Source: Cellvibrio mixtus subsp. mixtus J3-8 (GTDB lineage Bacteria > Pseudomonadota > Gammaproteobacteria > Pseudomonadales > Cellvibrionaceae). Taken from it: a DNA stretch of 64,000 nucleotides. Location: the NCBI RefSeq assembly GCF_000766945.1, contig NZ_KN266207.1:1235631-1299630 (forward strand), in the 5' to 3' direction. Position 1 is the stretch's first letter, and each line of letters begins with the position of its first letter. A model generated the notes under the pieces. It searched no databases, had not been told where the DNA came from, and saw only the letters and a list, made by a program, of their open reading frames with translations. This document shows positions 44,018-53,600 of this stretch, in pieces. Both the position numbers and the translations under genes were made by a program.

Positions 44018-47000
44018 TCAGGTTGATTGCTTTAGCATGAGAAGGACTAATACATCCGAGACTGCCGCTTCCGCAACCTTTATTGTCGTATCAATCGATT
44101 GATTCACACTCCCGCTAAAGAGATCTATCTTTTGCTCAAGTGCTAATACAGTCGTCGTCACTGTATCAGCTGATCCTGGCTTAACATTATTTTTTATGGC
44201 GAAAACCTGCACCCTCCCAATTAAGCCAATATTTTTTACCCGCATCCAATAAGGTAAAAAATCTTTCGTAAGCGTGATCTCAAGTGTTTCTCCCGAAACG
44301 TTGCTGTGCGTCCATTCAGAAAAAAAATCTGATCGGCAACTTAATAGCAGTGGAACACCCGGTGAATCATCCTGTGGTGCGGACGGGGCCGGATTGAATT
44401 GCACGGCCAATGATTCTTTTACCAAATCACTTAATTGCTCCCCACCATCGCGCGCCGTATAGCGCAAGGTTAAAATAACATCCGAAATAGTAGAATAATC
44501 AAATTGTACGAACTGGTCAGGTAATTCAATTCTCCACCTACCAATCGCACCTGCGTTTTCAAACGGTAAAAAACGCTCATCCTGTAATTGGGTTTCGAAC
44601 AAACCGGAATCTGCATTGGCAGTGCTGGTGACAACCGTTTCCAATGTGATAGGGCAATCAGTATATTTATTGCTGGTGCGATCATATTGGATTGAACTTT
44701 TCACTAGCGTCAGCTTGCAATGAATACTGGTATAAGGACCAACAACACAGGGAATACTGAGCGCAACCGATTTAATCCGGCGCAAATAGTGGCCCGGTGT
44801 ATCAAGGTCAAATAACCATTCCGGAATATCAAATTCACAGCGATTAACGCGTACACCATTATCGTCTGTGCCGAATTTCAATTTAATTAATTCAGCAGGG
44901 TCAAGGCGTCGCAATGAAATGTGTTTGGTAAGTTCTAATTCGCGCTTGTTCTGATCAAGATACGCCACATCCAAACGTTTCAAATCCTGATAGAGGCGCT
45001 CACCGGCAAGCAAGCCCTGCTTCATGGATTTCCAGTGGTCATTGCGAACAATATCAAGGGCGCCTTTTTCAAGCCCTAGCTCCAACTCTGCTGCCGACTG
45101 CGCTTTGCGAGCCATTTCCAGGGCCATACGATAGGCCTTGTTGTACAGAGCCCCCAACTCCGTCGACATCCACTGATACAACTGCGCATTGGTAAACTTA
45201 TTGCGTAACACATCATCCACAGCATGGGATTGTTCAAGTTGCAATTGGTGGTTATCAAGTTCCTTCGCAGTGATATCGATGCGAATCTGATTGGCAAGAA
45301 TTTGTTTATCGATTTGCTTGAGTTCTTTAAGTACCTGGTTGTTTTGAAAAGCCCAGTCGTCACGACGGCGCAGGTGTCCTGCCAACATACCTTGTTGTTC
45401 AGCGTAAATTCGCCAGGCCTGGGAGACAAAAGAAAATGAATCGCCGATGTTAGATACTGAATTTCCGATTGCTTCAAGCACTTTGGGAGGGTTCGGTAAG
45501 GGTGTCGCAGACATTGCAGCAGCAACAATCGAAGCAGACGCGTGAAGGCCACCTGCTACCAATTTGGAAATGGTAGCGGCAGTTGACCAGGTGTTAACTG
45601 ATTCAACGCCGTTGTATTGTTGGGCCTCCTCGGTAATTAATCCCATTCCGGATCGCGGGCTTGAATTACCCCTATCGAGTTGCCCCAGCATAGCGACCTC
45701 GCCAACAGCAGCCCCCTCATCCGGTGCAATACCATCCAGCCCCAACAGTCGCTGATATTGGCTATAACGTGTTTCTGCAGATTTTCGTGCTGCACGAAGC
45801 GCAGTAATGTTGGCTTCCGCTTCTTTAATTTGCAGTTTCTTGAGTTCACCAATTTGTTGTAATAATGCAATCTCGTTGGTTGATCGCAACTGAACCATAT
45901 ATTCCGCATCGTGTTTTTCCAATGCAGATAACATTGCCGCCCCCAGCGATTTCGTTTCGCCAACCAACTCCATTGCACGTGCGGCAAGTACACCGTAACG
46001 ATAATGTGGTGGAGCCGCATACAAGCCGGCAATAACACTGTTCAAATCCAAACCGGCCGCTGTTGCACGCACCAGTAACTCCGGATCAACGGGAGAGTCA
46101 ACCAGCGGCAAATCGCGTGCAATACCTTCAATATTTCTGCAATGGCGTAAATTGAATAACCGATCTTCAATAACTTCCCAATAGCGATCCAACTTATCGT
46201 TATGCGGCATGCAAAATAATAACGTACCTGCAGATGTCGGTGGCTGCTTGTCGATTAAAGCCAACCTGGCCCCATTATTATAAATAACGTAACCACCGGC
46301 CCTGGTTGCAACATCGACCCAATAATTAGAGAAAGCATCCAGTTTGCTTGCTAATTTGTCATAAGTGTCTGCCACTTTTTTGGACGCGCCAGCCATCTGC
46401 TTTGGTCGACGCCCCAGAATTCGATATGCAAGCACGTAGAGCATCATGGCTTCATTGTTGGATTCACGGGTATCACGGCGATACAAACTGTCTGCCCATG
46501 TAATGAGGTTATCAATATAGGCAAACAATGTTCGCCACAAGAAGGCAATATGGCGATCACGTGCAATTACAAATGGCCTGAACGGAAGTTCGCGCCAGCG
46601 TTCGATAATGGTATTAATCCGGCTAACATCACTATCACTGTAACGGCCAGATGCTGTCTGTGCGATTGCCTTAAGGTCATCAACAACTTGCGTATGCGTA
46701 TTTAATTCCTTGAACACCCGGAACTTTAAAAAGCGCGATGCATCAGTACCTGGCTCTGTTGATGCAGGATCAAATACATAACGCAACCATCGTTCAGCAT
46801 CTTCAAATTGATGTTGTTTGGATAATTGATCAGCAATTAATAACGGGGCATGCAAAAAAACTTCCCAGCTGTAGCAGGCGTTTGGCATATCAGCATTAAA
46901 CGTCAATTCACCGCTAATCACTTTAGGATCAACCAACGTGTTTGCAGGCAACTTATTTGCACCATAGGTATTTATCTGGCGCGCACCTACGGGAATTGTC

Positions 47001-50000
47001 GATGAGGAAAACCAATTTGCCGCCAGGTTAGTTTCATCAAGCCACACATTGGGATAAATTTTTCGCCCGCCTTTAAACGGTTTCAAATCTACCAGGCACG
47101 CGGTATCCCCCTCGGCATAACTCCATACCTGATGGTTTTGCGAGTAGTTCCTTACACCTGCTGCGCCAACAGTATAAAAGCGGTGCTGTTTAAGTGATTT
47201 ATCGAACACCTGATCATACCCTGAAAAATGCAGCCCTTCTTCATAGGCAGGATTTCCAAAATCAAGTTCATTTGCTCCATTCAGATGATCCTGCTCTAAA
47301 AAACCATTGGTAAAATACACTGTGTTGCTTACCAGCTTCTCAAGCAAACCGGACGATTTAACCAAAGATACTTGCCCATTACGCCGGATATGAAAATCAA
47401 AAACCCTGGAATACGAACGGTCTGCTTCTGAAACAATTCCATAATGTGACGGGTCATTATTTTGCAAATCAAACTTGAAATTTAATTCCTGCATTAATTT
47501 TTTTCCTTCGGCCACCAGGCCAAGGGAAGCAGCAGCAGACAAGCCGCGCCAATACAAGGTAATAATTACTTCCGATTGCTGCCCGTAAGCCACATCAAGT
47601 TCAATCGAGCTCCCTACTGATGTATTGATTCTATTCGGGTTTGATCCAATTTGTAGTTCAACACTGGTGCCCTGCGGCAAAATATGAATTCCCGAAACAC
47701 CGGTGAGTGTTGACTGGACGGTCGCCTGGATGGAAATAATTCGCTGCGAACTTTTGGATAAAAGTTCGGTGACAAATTTTGCATAATTAGGATGTTGATT
47801 CGCATTGCCAGCCGCTACAAATTCCTCGATATACTGATCGTATAACGTTGCAGCGCCAATACCCGGAGTAGCATTAATACTTTTAAATTTTCCCAGCACC
47901 GGGTTCAGTGTAGTACTCCAATCCCTCATTTGGTCATCGTATTTGGTTGCCACATTACTATCACCAAAAACATCCAGGAAATCAAAAAAAGCAGAGTTCA
48001 AATTAATTCCAACACTGCTTAATCGATGCTCAGCCGCAATGTGTAAAAGATAGGACTCATACATTTTTTGGCAAAATGATGGCAGGATATTTCCATTCCA
48101 AATTGCCGCTCGAAAAACTCGAATAATTAAGTCTGTGCCCGCGGTTGTCACAACCAGTGGTTCCCTTGACGGAGCCGGCGAAGAAGGAGGCTGCAATGCA
48201 GAACCCGGTATTTTATTCATTGAGAAACATTCAATCACCGCCATCTGGTCATCTGGCAGTACGCGGTTCCGGAACGAAAAACCATAGCGCTCATCTTCAA
48301 ATGCATCTACAGCAATATCATTAGGGTTCTGATAATCCTGGCTATAGGTACCGGTGATTATCGGCTGGCACCAGTTGTACCCATCAAAAGACGAATAACA
48401 CATTTCAATATGCCAGTAATCTTTTTGAGTATCGGCGTTTATTTTTCGGCTGATGCGGGTGATGAGCGGCCATGAAACCATTAACTTTTCGTTAAGTACA
48501 AATACTTGCAAATGATCACCTTGAATGTCCAGCTCAATTTCTTGCCATGGAGTCCATTGCATTTGAGGAGAACCAAATGCAATGGATTTCCGCCAGAAAT
48601 ATTTGGCAGGAACCGAAGGTGTTTTTCCAACAATATAGAGGTTTCGCTGAGAGCGACTCTCCTGGCTTGCCCGACGCCCGTAAGTGCCGGATTGTGAACC
48701 CTCATATTTAACATCCTCGTACATACTTACTACTTGAATCTGGCCAACACGCGCGATGTCATCAAGAAATCGACCAAATGCTGCATCAGCCATTGCTCCG
48801 TTTAACTCGCCTTTGCCCAATTCTGTTTCCAATAATTTAAAACTGGACGACTTGTCATCGCGCAATTCCGGATACAGCCAATTTTCAGGAAATAAAAATA
48901 CTTTGCGATTGGCTTCCCATACACGGTAATTGCGCATCCATGTCCACTGGCTCCTCAATGCATCACTGGCAAGTAATCCGTGTTCGTTGTTGGCGCTATC
49001 CCGATACCGCTCAACACCAAATAACACGCGCTGTGCAAATAATTGCGTTGCCGTAATCGCCTCAAGGATTCGTGTAGTATTCATGCATGGCTCGACCAAT
49101 GGGTCGATTAGATAATGCTCATAAATATCGTTGGCATTTTTTAGCTGCGGATTGCGCCGAACCAGTTCAGCAACCAACGCATTGCGTTTCTGTTGACGAA
49201 CAGGATTTTCAATCTGGCGTTTGATTTCAATCCATTCTTCATCGGTATAACCATGCTTAATTCGCAATAATGACTCCACTACTTGCGCAACGCTATTACT
49301 GCGCAAATTAGTAATCGCAATGCTGTCAGCTCGCCACTGCCTGGCAAACTCTAACAATCCAAAAAACCGTTTAACTAATGCAGCGTCGTTAAAACTATTT
49401 ATACTGGCTGGCGACAACCCAACTAACAGCGCAAGTCCATTTACAATAGATGCATCCATTTCGAAACGCTTTGAAAAAATATTGATGGCCGTATTGAATT
49501 GGGCGGGGTCATCCAACATTGACAAGGTTATTATTCCAGCAATTACCAGTGGCCCTGCCCTTTCCGGTTGCGCCAGCCAAAGCCAGTTTACCAACGACAT
49601 AATAGCTGAACGTCCGGTTACAGAATGACCGGCTATTACAGTTACCCAATCAAACGTTTTTATTAACGCATCCCATAATCCCGTATCAAATTTATTCCTG
49701 ATTCCTTCCATTCGAAATACACAGTTCAACCAAACTTCAAGGGTGCTGGTGGATATAATAGTGTGAGGTGCACGCAGGGTTTCTATCAGCGTTTCATTTG
49801 TTGATGTTTTAAAAAAGGCATAACTCCTGGCATCTTGCTCCGAAATATTTAACGAGGTAGCAATCAACGTGATAATGGCATCATCTTCTAGCGAAGGAAG
49901 TTCTGGATCTTCTTGCACACCGTCTTGCAACAATTGTTTATGTAGCAGCATTTGCTCCTGTTGTAATGTATTAACCAGTTGTCCGGCTGTCGCTGCGATT

Positions 50001-53000
50001 TCTATGTCATTTTTTATATAGCCTGGAAGTTCTATGAAAATAGATTGCAAGTCACTACGTGGCAGGAATACAAGCCCGAGTTCTTCCGGCGAAAAATGAG
50101 TTCCTCCAATCAGTGTATTAAATGTGAGAATCACGTTTAAATCAGCAATGCTGAAGCTAGTTTGCGCCGGATCAATCCCCAGAATTTTTTCCAAACATAA
50201 ACGTTGCGCGCGGCTAAACCCCAGGGTACGCAAAATGGCGCCGTAGGTTTGCGGCATGTGACATAATAAATTCGCGGATAGATGATAGGTATCAGCCAGG
50301 GATTTGATCCGAGCAATATGAATAATAGTGCTACTGAAATTTGTGCTTTGAGTCGATGCCGCCAACACAGCATTAATATCAGCAAATGCCCAACCCAGTT
50401 TACGCTGCAAGCGCACTATGCGATGAATGCGGTCAAGGCAAATGTCCAGCGACTGTGTGCCTGTATTAAGGATCATCTGGCTGGTTTTACATTGCGCACG
50501 ATTTTCAATAGATAAATTGCCCACGTATGGCTGGCGGATCACATCCTCAAACTCATCGAGCGACAAGCCCGTGCGCGCCAATAACACGGAAATTCTCTTT
50601 ACAACATCCTGAACGGGTTGATTGGCAAGCACCTCACCAGAAGCAGGGTCCACCAGTGAGACCTGCCCTTGGGAATTTACAGAAAAACCGTATAAATTCC
50701 AGAGCTCTGTACCCTGGGTAATATTTGTCAATAATTTCCATTCTACAGGGATGGTGTTGCTGGATGATGGAGAAGGAATACCGAGCAAGTTTGCTGCAAT
50801 TTGCTCTTCCGTTAAATTATTCTGCGTTAATTCATTGAGTTCATGTGCAGTAATATTTAATTTTTGTAGATATGCAGACTCTTGTGCTTGCCACTTATCA
50901 AAAGGCATGAACCAGGGATAAGGTTGTTGCGCCAGCTGCTTATACAACACATCAATTCCCATGTATGGATTTGGATATTGCCTTGGTCGCAACTGATCCT
51001 CGAACATCTCGATAACAAGATTGATATGCTGAACCGGGGTTTCAGCTTGCTCACATCCCAATGGTAATCCAAATATATCCGGGCGACGCGCACGCAAAAA
51101 AGCTAACGCTGCTTGGTTATTTGCATTGGGTTTATCCAATAACTGTAATAAATCCACCAAATAAGCAGGTTGTCCCAACATGGATTCACATGGAGCGCAA
51201 ATACACTCATCAAGGTCGCCCAGTAAAGCAGGGATGCCGGGAATATTTTCCCGAATTTCTTGTGCAGGCTTGTCAGGTTTTATATACCAACCCGGTGGCA
51301 CATATTGATATTGAATCGTCCCCGCGATAACACCCGTACCAATTATTTTAAGATCATCGATTACCTTGACAGTCGCATCACTCCAATGCGTAGCCATCAC
51401 CTCACCATATTTTTCCTTTAGCAATTCCCGCAGGGTTTCCCTACCGTGATGGATGATTAATTGCGGTGTATCGATGTTAGCTGCAATCAATGTTGCACTC
51501 ACTTCATACGGTAAAGACAATCGCGCAAACAACCCAACACTACTTAATGCTTTTTCCGTCACATCTTCTATAACACCAGGAATTTTTTCCCTACCCTGTA
51601 TATAGTCTTGGACTTTCTTTGGATTATCCTTGAGTAGCTGTTTAATACCGTTATTAATTTCCCCGGAGAGTTCTGCTAATTGTTTGGATTCAATACGTAA
51701 TTGCAGTGCTTCAACGGGATACGCCAGTTCCATGGAATTTAACATTGCCATGGCAACAGGTAAGTCCACCCTTGATTCAGTTGCTACGATATTCCAACCG
51801 CCAATATCCAGGCCCGCGAGCGACACAATAGAATCACCATCATTGGATATATGGTTGGCAAGTGTTTTGATAAGTGTTGCATTGCCATTGGTTAACTGGT
51901 GAAGCCGCACACCTTGTATGAAGCGATTAATGGGTTTTATATCGTCAGGAAATTTTTTGTGGAGCGACAAAAAAATATCGGGATCCGACGTATCCCCTTG
52001 TTCGACTAACGCCAATGCAGCCAACTTAACAGGCGTAGAAAGATTGATTTTCAGTAACGATGTGATCTTGGCAATGGGGTGATCGTTAGCTGCTTGCGGG
52101 CTGATTGTTTGCAGCTGACGTAACAAAACCAATGTAGCAACGAATGTGTCTATTTCATCTTCTGCGTCAAGTGGAATTTGCTTCTGCGCAACGGCGTTAC
52201 CAAGTGCTCGTACAATACTATCAGCAGATTTTAAGAATAATTGCTGCAATACTGAAACAGAGAGCTGGCGAATCAAACCATAAAACAAGGGCCCGCCCGA
52301 TTTTGAAACCACCATAGCCTCAAGTGCATGCTCTTCGTCGAATAAAACCAATGCCGCATCCTGCATAACATGGGCAAGTGACCACGCAGTTATATGGCTG
52401 TATTCCAGCGCGGTCTCGCTCGCAATAAATTGAATATCGTCATCATTCAACTCACCAGGCTGTAAGTTGTCGCCATCATCGGCTTGTTCCGCCAGCAGCG
52501 GGGAAACCATTTGCGTTATTTGTTCCCATTCAGAAAGCGATTTTTCTGCAGCGGGTTTTAATAGTAAATCTACTCGCTGAAAGCGCTCTACCTGATCGGG
52601 TTTGATCACGATACTCTGTTCAATTTCGCCATTGGCTTTTCGTTGCGCCTCAATAATTAACCAGGGTTTATTTCGCCCAACCACATCAGCAGCGACAAAC
52701 TGGTCGATGTTGTAATTGATGGAATAATTGCCCTTTTCATCTGTGATTGCCGAACCTAAAAGCTGCCGTTTGCGCAAATCACGATCCCAGGCAGTTACGA
52801 TAATATTTTTTTGTAATTGCTTGTTAGAGTCAATCACATTACCGAATACATTCAAGTCGGGAATCATCACTGCCAGGTCAATTGTCGTCGCTTGTTGGCA
52901 ATTATTGTGTTTCATTGATATTCCCAATGAAACATCACCAGGTTGACTAAATACTTCGATAATTAAATCCGGGCCGCCGCGTTCAGCAGGAGTGTTTTGA

Positions 53001-53491
53001 AATACCGATGGATGAAATTCAATACGGTATCGACCTTTAGTATCTGTTTGTGTTTGCCCAAGCAGCGTGCGAATTGCACCATCGGCATCAAACGCACGCA
53101 CTGCTGTATTTGCCAACCCGGCGTGCGTTTTGGCATTGGTGATTATCCCGGTTACAACATAATTGCTATCGATTGGTGCACCCAATTCGGATAGCAATGC
53201 ATTAATGCGTTGCGCAGTTTTTTCTTCGACCAATCCGTGCAGGTTATCCCCCGGACCTCGCTGTATTTGAAAGTATCGAATCAACAAACGAGTCGCATCA
53301 CCAAACACTTGTTGTGTTTGTTCGCTGCCCATTTTTTTAACCAGCGCATTGAGTTCTTCAGCAGTGGGGGAATTCGGCGGGTTAAATGTTTTAAAGACAC
53401 CTTTCCCATAAAGGAACTGCAACACTTGTTGAAGATTAACGACGTCGTTGCCGCTATCGCCTGGTTTGATGGTTGCACTTATTGGCAGCAT
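44018..53491 (-). CDS. Tc toxin A component (TcA)
   Basis: A 3157-residue protein of the TcA (TcdA-like) family, whose pentamers bind target cells and form a needle-like channel. The first 120 residues look like a peptidoglycan-binding-type helical domain (SGNDVVNLQQVLQFLYG). Two transthyretin-like beta domains follow (VVTGIITNAKTHAGLANTAV, about 128-215, and NVFGNVIDSNKQLQKNIIV, about 228-320); these are not typical of Photorhabdus TcdA. The long middle part has neuraminidase-like and ABC-toxin N-terminal regions. Residues about 2520-2830 are the helical channel domain (coiled heptads with a hydrophobic KLVAGGLHASASIVAAAMSA stretch). About 2890-3157 is the TcB-binding beta domain. ATG 53491 has GGAG six bases upstream. 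It is encoded 96 bases after the TcB-TcC gene, so both probably share a transcript. Confidence 0.9.
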   Translation of the reverse strand: MLPISATIKPGDSGNDVVNLQQVLQFLYGKGVFKTFNPPNSPTAEELNALVKKMGSEQTQQVFGDATRLLIRYFQIQRGPGDNLHGLVEEKTAQRINALLSELGAPIDSNYVVTGIITNAKTHAGLANTAVRAFDADGAIRTLLGQTQTDTKGRYRIEFHPSVFQNTPAERGGPDLIIEVFSQPGDVSLGISMKHNNCQQATTIDLAVMIPDLNVFGNVIDSNKQLQKNIIVTAWDRDLRKRQLLGSAITDEKGNYSINYNIDQFVAADVVGRNKPWLIIEAQRKANGEIEQSIVIKPDQVERFQRVDLLLKPAAEKSLSEWEQITQMVSPLLAEQADDGDNLQPGELNDDDIQFIASETALEYSHITAWSLAHVMQDAALVLFDEEHALEAMVVSKSGGPLFYGLIRQLSVSVLQQLFLKSADSIVRALGNAVAQKQIPLDAEDEIDTFVATLVLLRQLQTISPQAANDHPIAKITSLLKINLSTPVKLAALALVEQGDTSDPDIFLSLHKKFPDDIKPINRFIQGVRLHQLTNGNATLIKTLANHISNDGDSIVSLAGLDIGGWNIVATESRVDLPVAMAMLNSMELAYPVEALQLRIESKQLAELSGEINNGIKQLLKDNPKKVQDYIQGREKIPGVIEDVTEKALSSVGLFARLSLPYEVSATLIAANIDTPQLIIHHGRETLRELLKEKYGEVMATHWSDATVKVIDDLKIIGTGVIAGTIQYQYVPPGWYIKPDKPAQEIRENIPGIPALLGDLDECICAPCESMLGQPAYLVDLLQLLDKPNANNQAALAFLRARRPDIFGLPLGCEQAETPVQHINLVIEMFEDQLRPRQYPNPYMGIDVLYKQLAQQPYPWFMPFDKWQAQESAYLQKLNITAHELNELTQNNLTEEQIAANLLGIPSPSSSNTIPVEWKLLTNITQGTELWNLYGFSVNSQGQVSLVDPASGEVLANQPVQDVVKRISVLLARTGLSLDEFEDVIRQPYVGNLSIENRAQCKTSQMILNTGTQSLDICLDRIHRIVRLQRKLGWAFADINAVLAASTQSTNFSSTIIHIARIKSLADTYHLSANLLCHMPQTYGAILRTLGFSRAQRLCLEKILGIDPAQTSFSIADLNVILTFNTLIGGTHFSPEELGLVFLPRSDLQSIFIELPGYIKNDIEIAATAGQLVNTLQQEQMLLHKQLLQDGVQEDPELPSLEDDAIITLIATSLNISEQDARSYAFFKTSTNETLIETLRAPHTIISTSTLEVWLNCVFRMEGIRNKFDTGLWDALIKTFDWVTVIAGHSVTGRSAIMSLVNWLWLAQPERAGPLVIAGIITLSMLDDPAQFNTAINIFSKRFEMDASIVNGLALLVGLSPASINSFNDAALVKRFFGLLEFARQWRADSIAITNLRSNSVAQVVESLLRIKHGYTDEEWIEIKRQIENPVRQQKRNALVAELVRRNPQLKNANDIYEHYLIDPLVEPCMNTTRILEAITATQLFAQRVLFGVERYRDSANNEHGLLASDALRSQWTWMRNYRVWEANRKVFLFPENWLYPELRDDKSSSFKLLETELGKGELNGAMADAAFGRFLDDIARVGQIQVVSMYEDVKYEGSQSGTYGRRASQESRSQRNLYIVGKTPSVPAKYFWRKSIAFGSPQMQWTPWQEIELDIQGDHLQVFVLNEKLMVSWPLITRISRKINADTQKDYWHIEMCYSSFDGYNWCQPIITGTYSQDYQNPNDIAVDAFEDERYGFSFRNRVLPDDQMAVIECFSMNKIPGSALQPPSSPAPSREPLVVTTAGTDLIIRVFRAAIWNGNILPSFCQKMYESYLLHIAAEHRLSSVGINLNSAFFDFLDVFGDSNVATKYDDQMRDWSTTLNPVLGKFKSINATPGIGAATLYDQYIEEFVAAGNANQHPNYAKFVTELLSKSSQRIISIQATVQSTLTGVSGIHILPQGTSVELQIGSNPNRINTSVGSSIELDVAYGQQSEVIITLYWRGLSAAASLGLVAEGKKLMQELNFKFDLQNNDPSHYGIVSEADRSYSRVFDFHIRRNGQVSLVKSSGLLEKLVSNTVYFTNGFLEQDHLNGANELDFGNPAYEEGLHFSGYDQVFDKSLKQHRFYTVGAAGVRNYSQNHQVWSYAEGDTACLVDLKPFKGGRKIYPNVWLDETNLAANWFSSSTIPVGARQINTYGANKLPANTLVDPKVISGELTFNADMPNACYSWEVFLHAPLLIADQLSKQHQFEDAERWLRYVFDPASTEPGTDASRFLKFRVFKELNTHTQVVDDLKAIAQTASGRYSDSDVSRINTIIERWRELPFRPFVIARDRHIAFLWRTLFAYIDNLITWADSLYRRDTRESNNEAMMLYVLAYRILGRRPKQMAGASKKVADTYDKLASKLDAFSNYWVDVATRAGGYVIYNNGARLALIDKQPPTSAGTLLFCMPHNDKLDRYWEVIEDRLFNLRHCRNIEGIARDLPLVDSPVDPELLVRATAAGLDLNSVIAGLYAAPPHYRYGVLAARAMELVGETKSLGAAMLSALEKHDAEYMVQLRSTNEIALLQQIGELKKLQIKEAEANITALRAARKSAETRYSQYQRLLGLDGIAPDEGAAVGEVAMLGQLDRGNSSPRSGMGLITEEAQQYNGVESVNTWSTAATISKLVAGGLHASASIVAAAMSATPLPNPPKVLEAIGNSVSNIGDSFSFVSQAWRIYAEQQGMLAGHLRRRDDWAFQNNQVLKELKQIDKQILANQIRIDITAKELDNHQLQLEQSHAVDDVLRNKFTNAQLYQWMSTELGALYNKAYRMALEMARKAQSAAELELGLEKGALDIVRNDHWKSMKQGLLAGERLYQDLKRLDVAYLDQNKRELELTKHISLRRLDPAELIKLKFGTDDNGVRVNRCEFDIPEWLFDLDTPGHYLRRIKSVALSIPCVVGPYTSIHCKLTLVKSSIQYDRTSNKYTDCPITLETVVTSTANADSGLFETQLQDERFLPFENAGAIGRWRIELPDQFVQFDYSTISDVILTLRYTARDGGEQLSDLVKESLAVQFNPAPSAPQDDSPGVPLLLSCRSDFFSEWTHSNVSGETLEITLTKDFLPYWMRVKNIGLIGRVQVFAIKNNVKPGSADTVTTTVLALEQKIDLFSGSVNQSIDTTIKVAEAAVSDVLVLLMLKQST

Positions 53492-53571
53492 ACAGTTCTC
53501 CGAACAACATTGAAAATATTGATCAATTAAAAAATAAATTCATGCAACACATGTTTTAGTCAGGCATCAAT

Positions 53572-53600
53572 GACAGACGCTATTCAATTATGCGTCTGTT
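53572..53600 (-). other. Stem-loop at the end of the TcB-TcC gene
   Basis: AACAGACGC and GCGTCTGTC on the minus strand pair around an AT-rich loop that contains the stop codon. There is no T-run, so this is more likely an mRNA-stabilising or pausing hairpin that sets relative TcBC and TcA levels than a terminator. Confidence 0.4.

Noticed and set aside
45076..45552. 158-residue minus-strand frame inside TcA
   Set aside because: An alternative frame of the helical channel region of the TcA gene with no independent start signal or family match.
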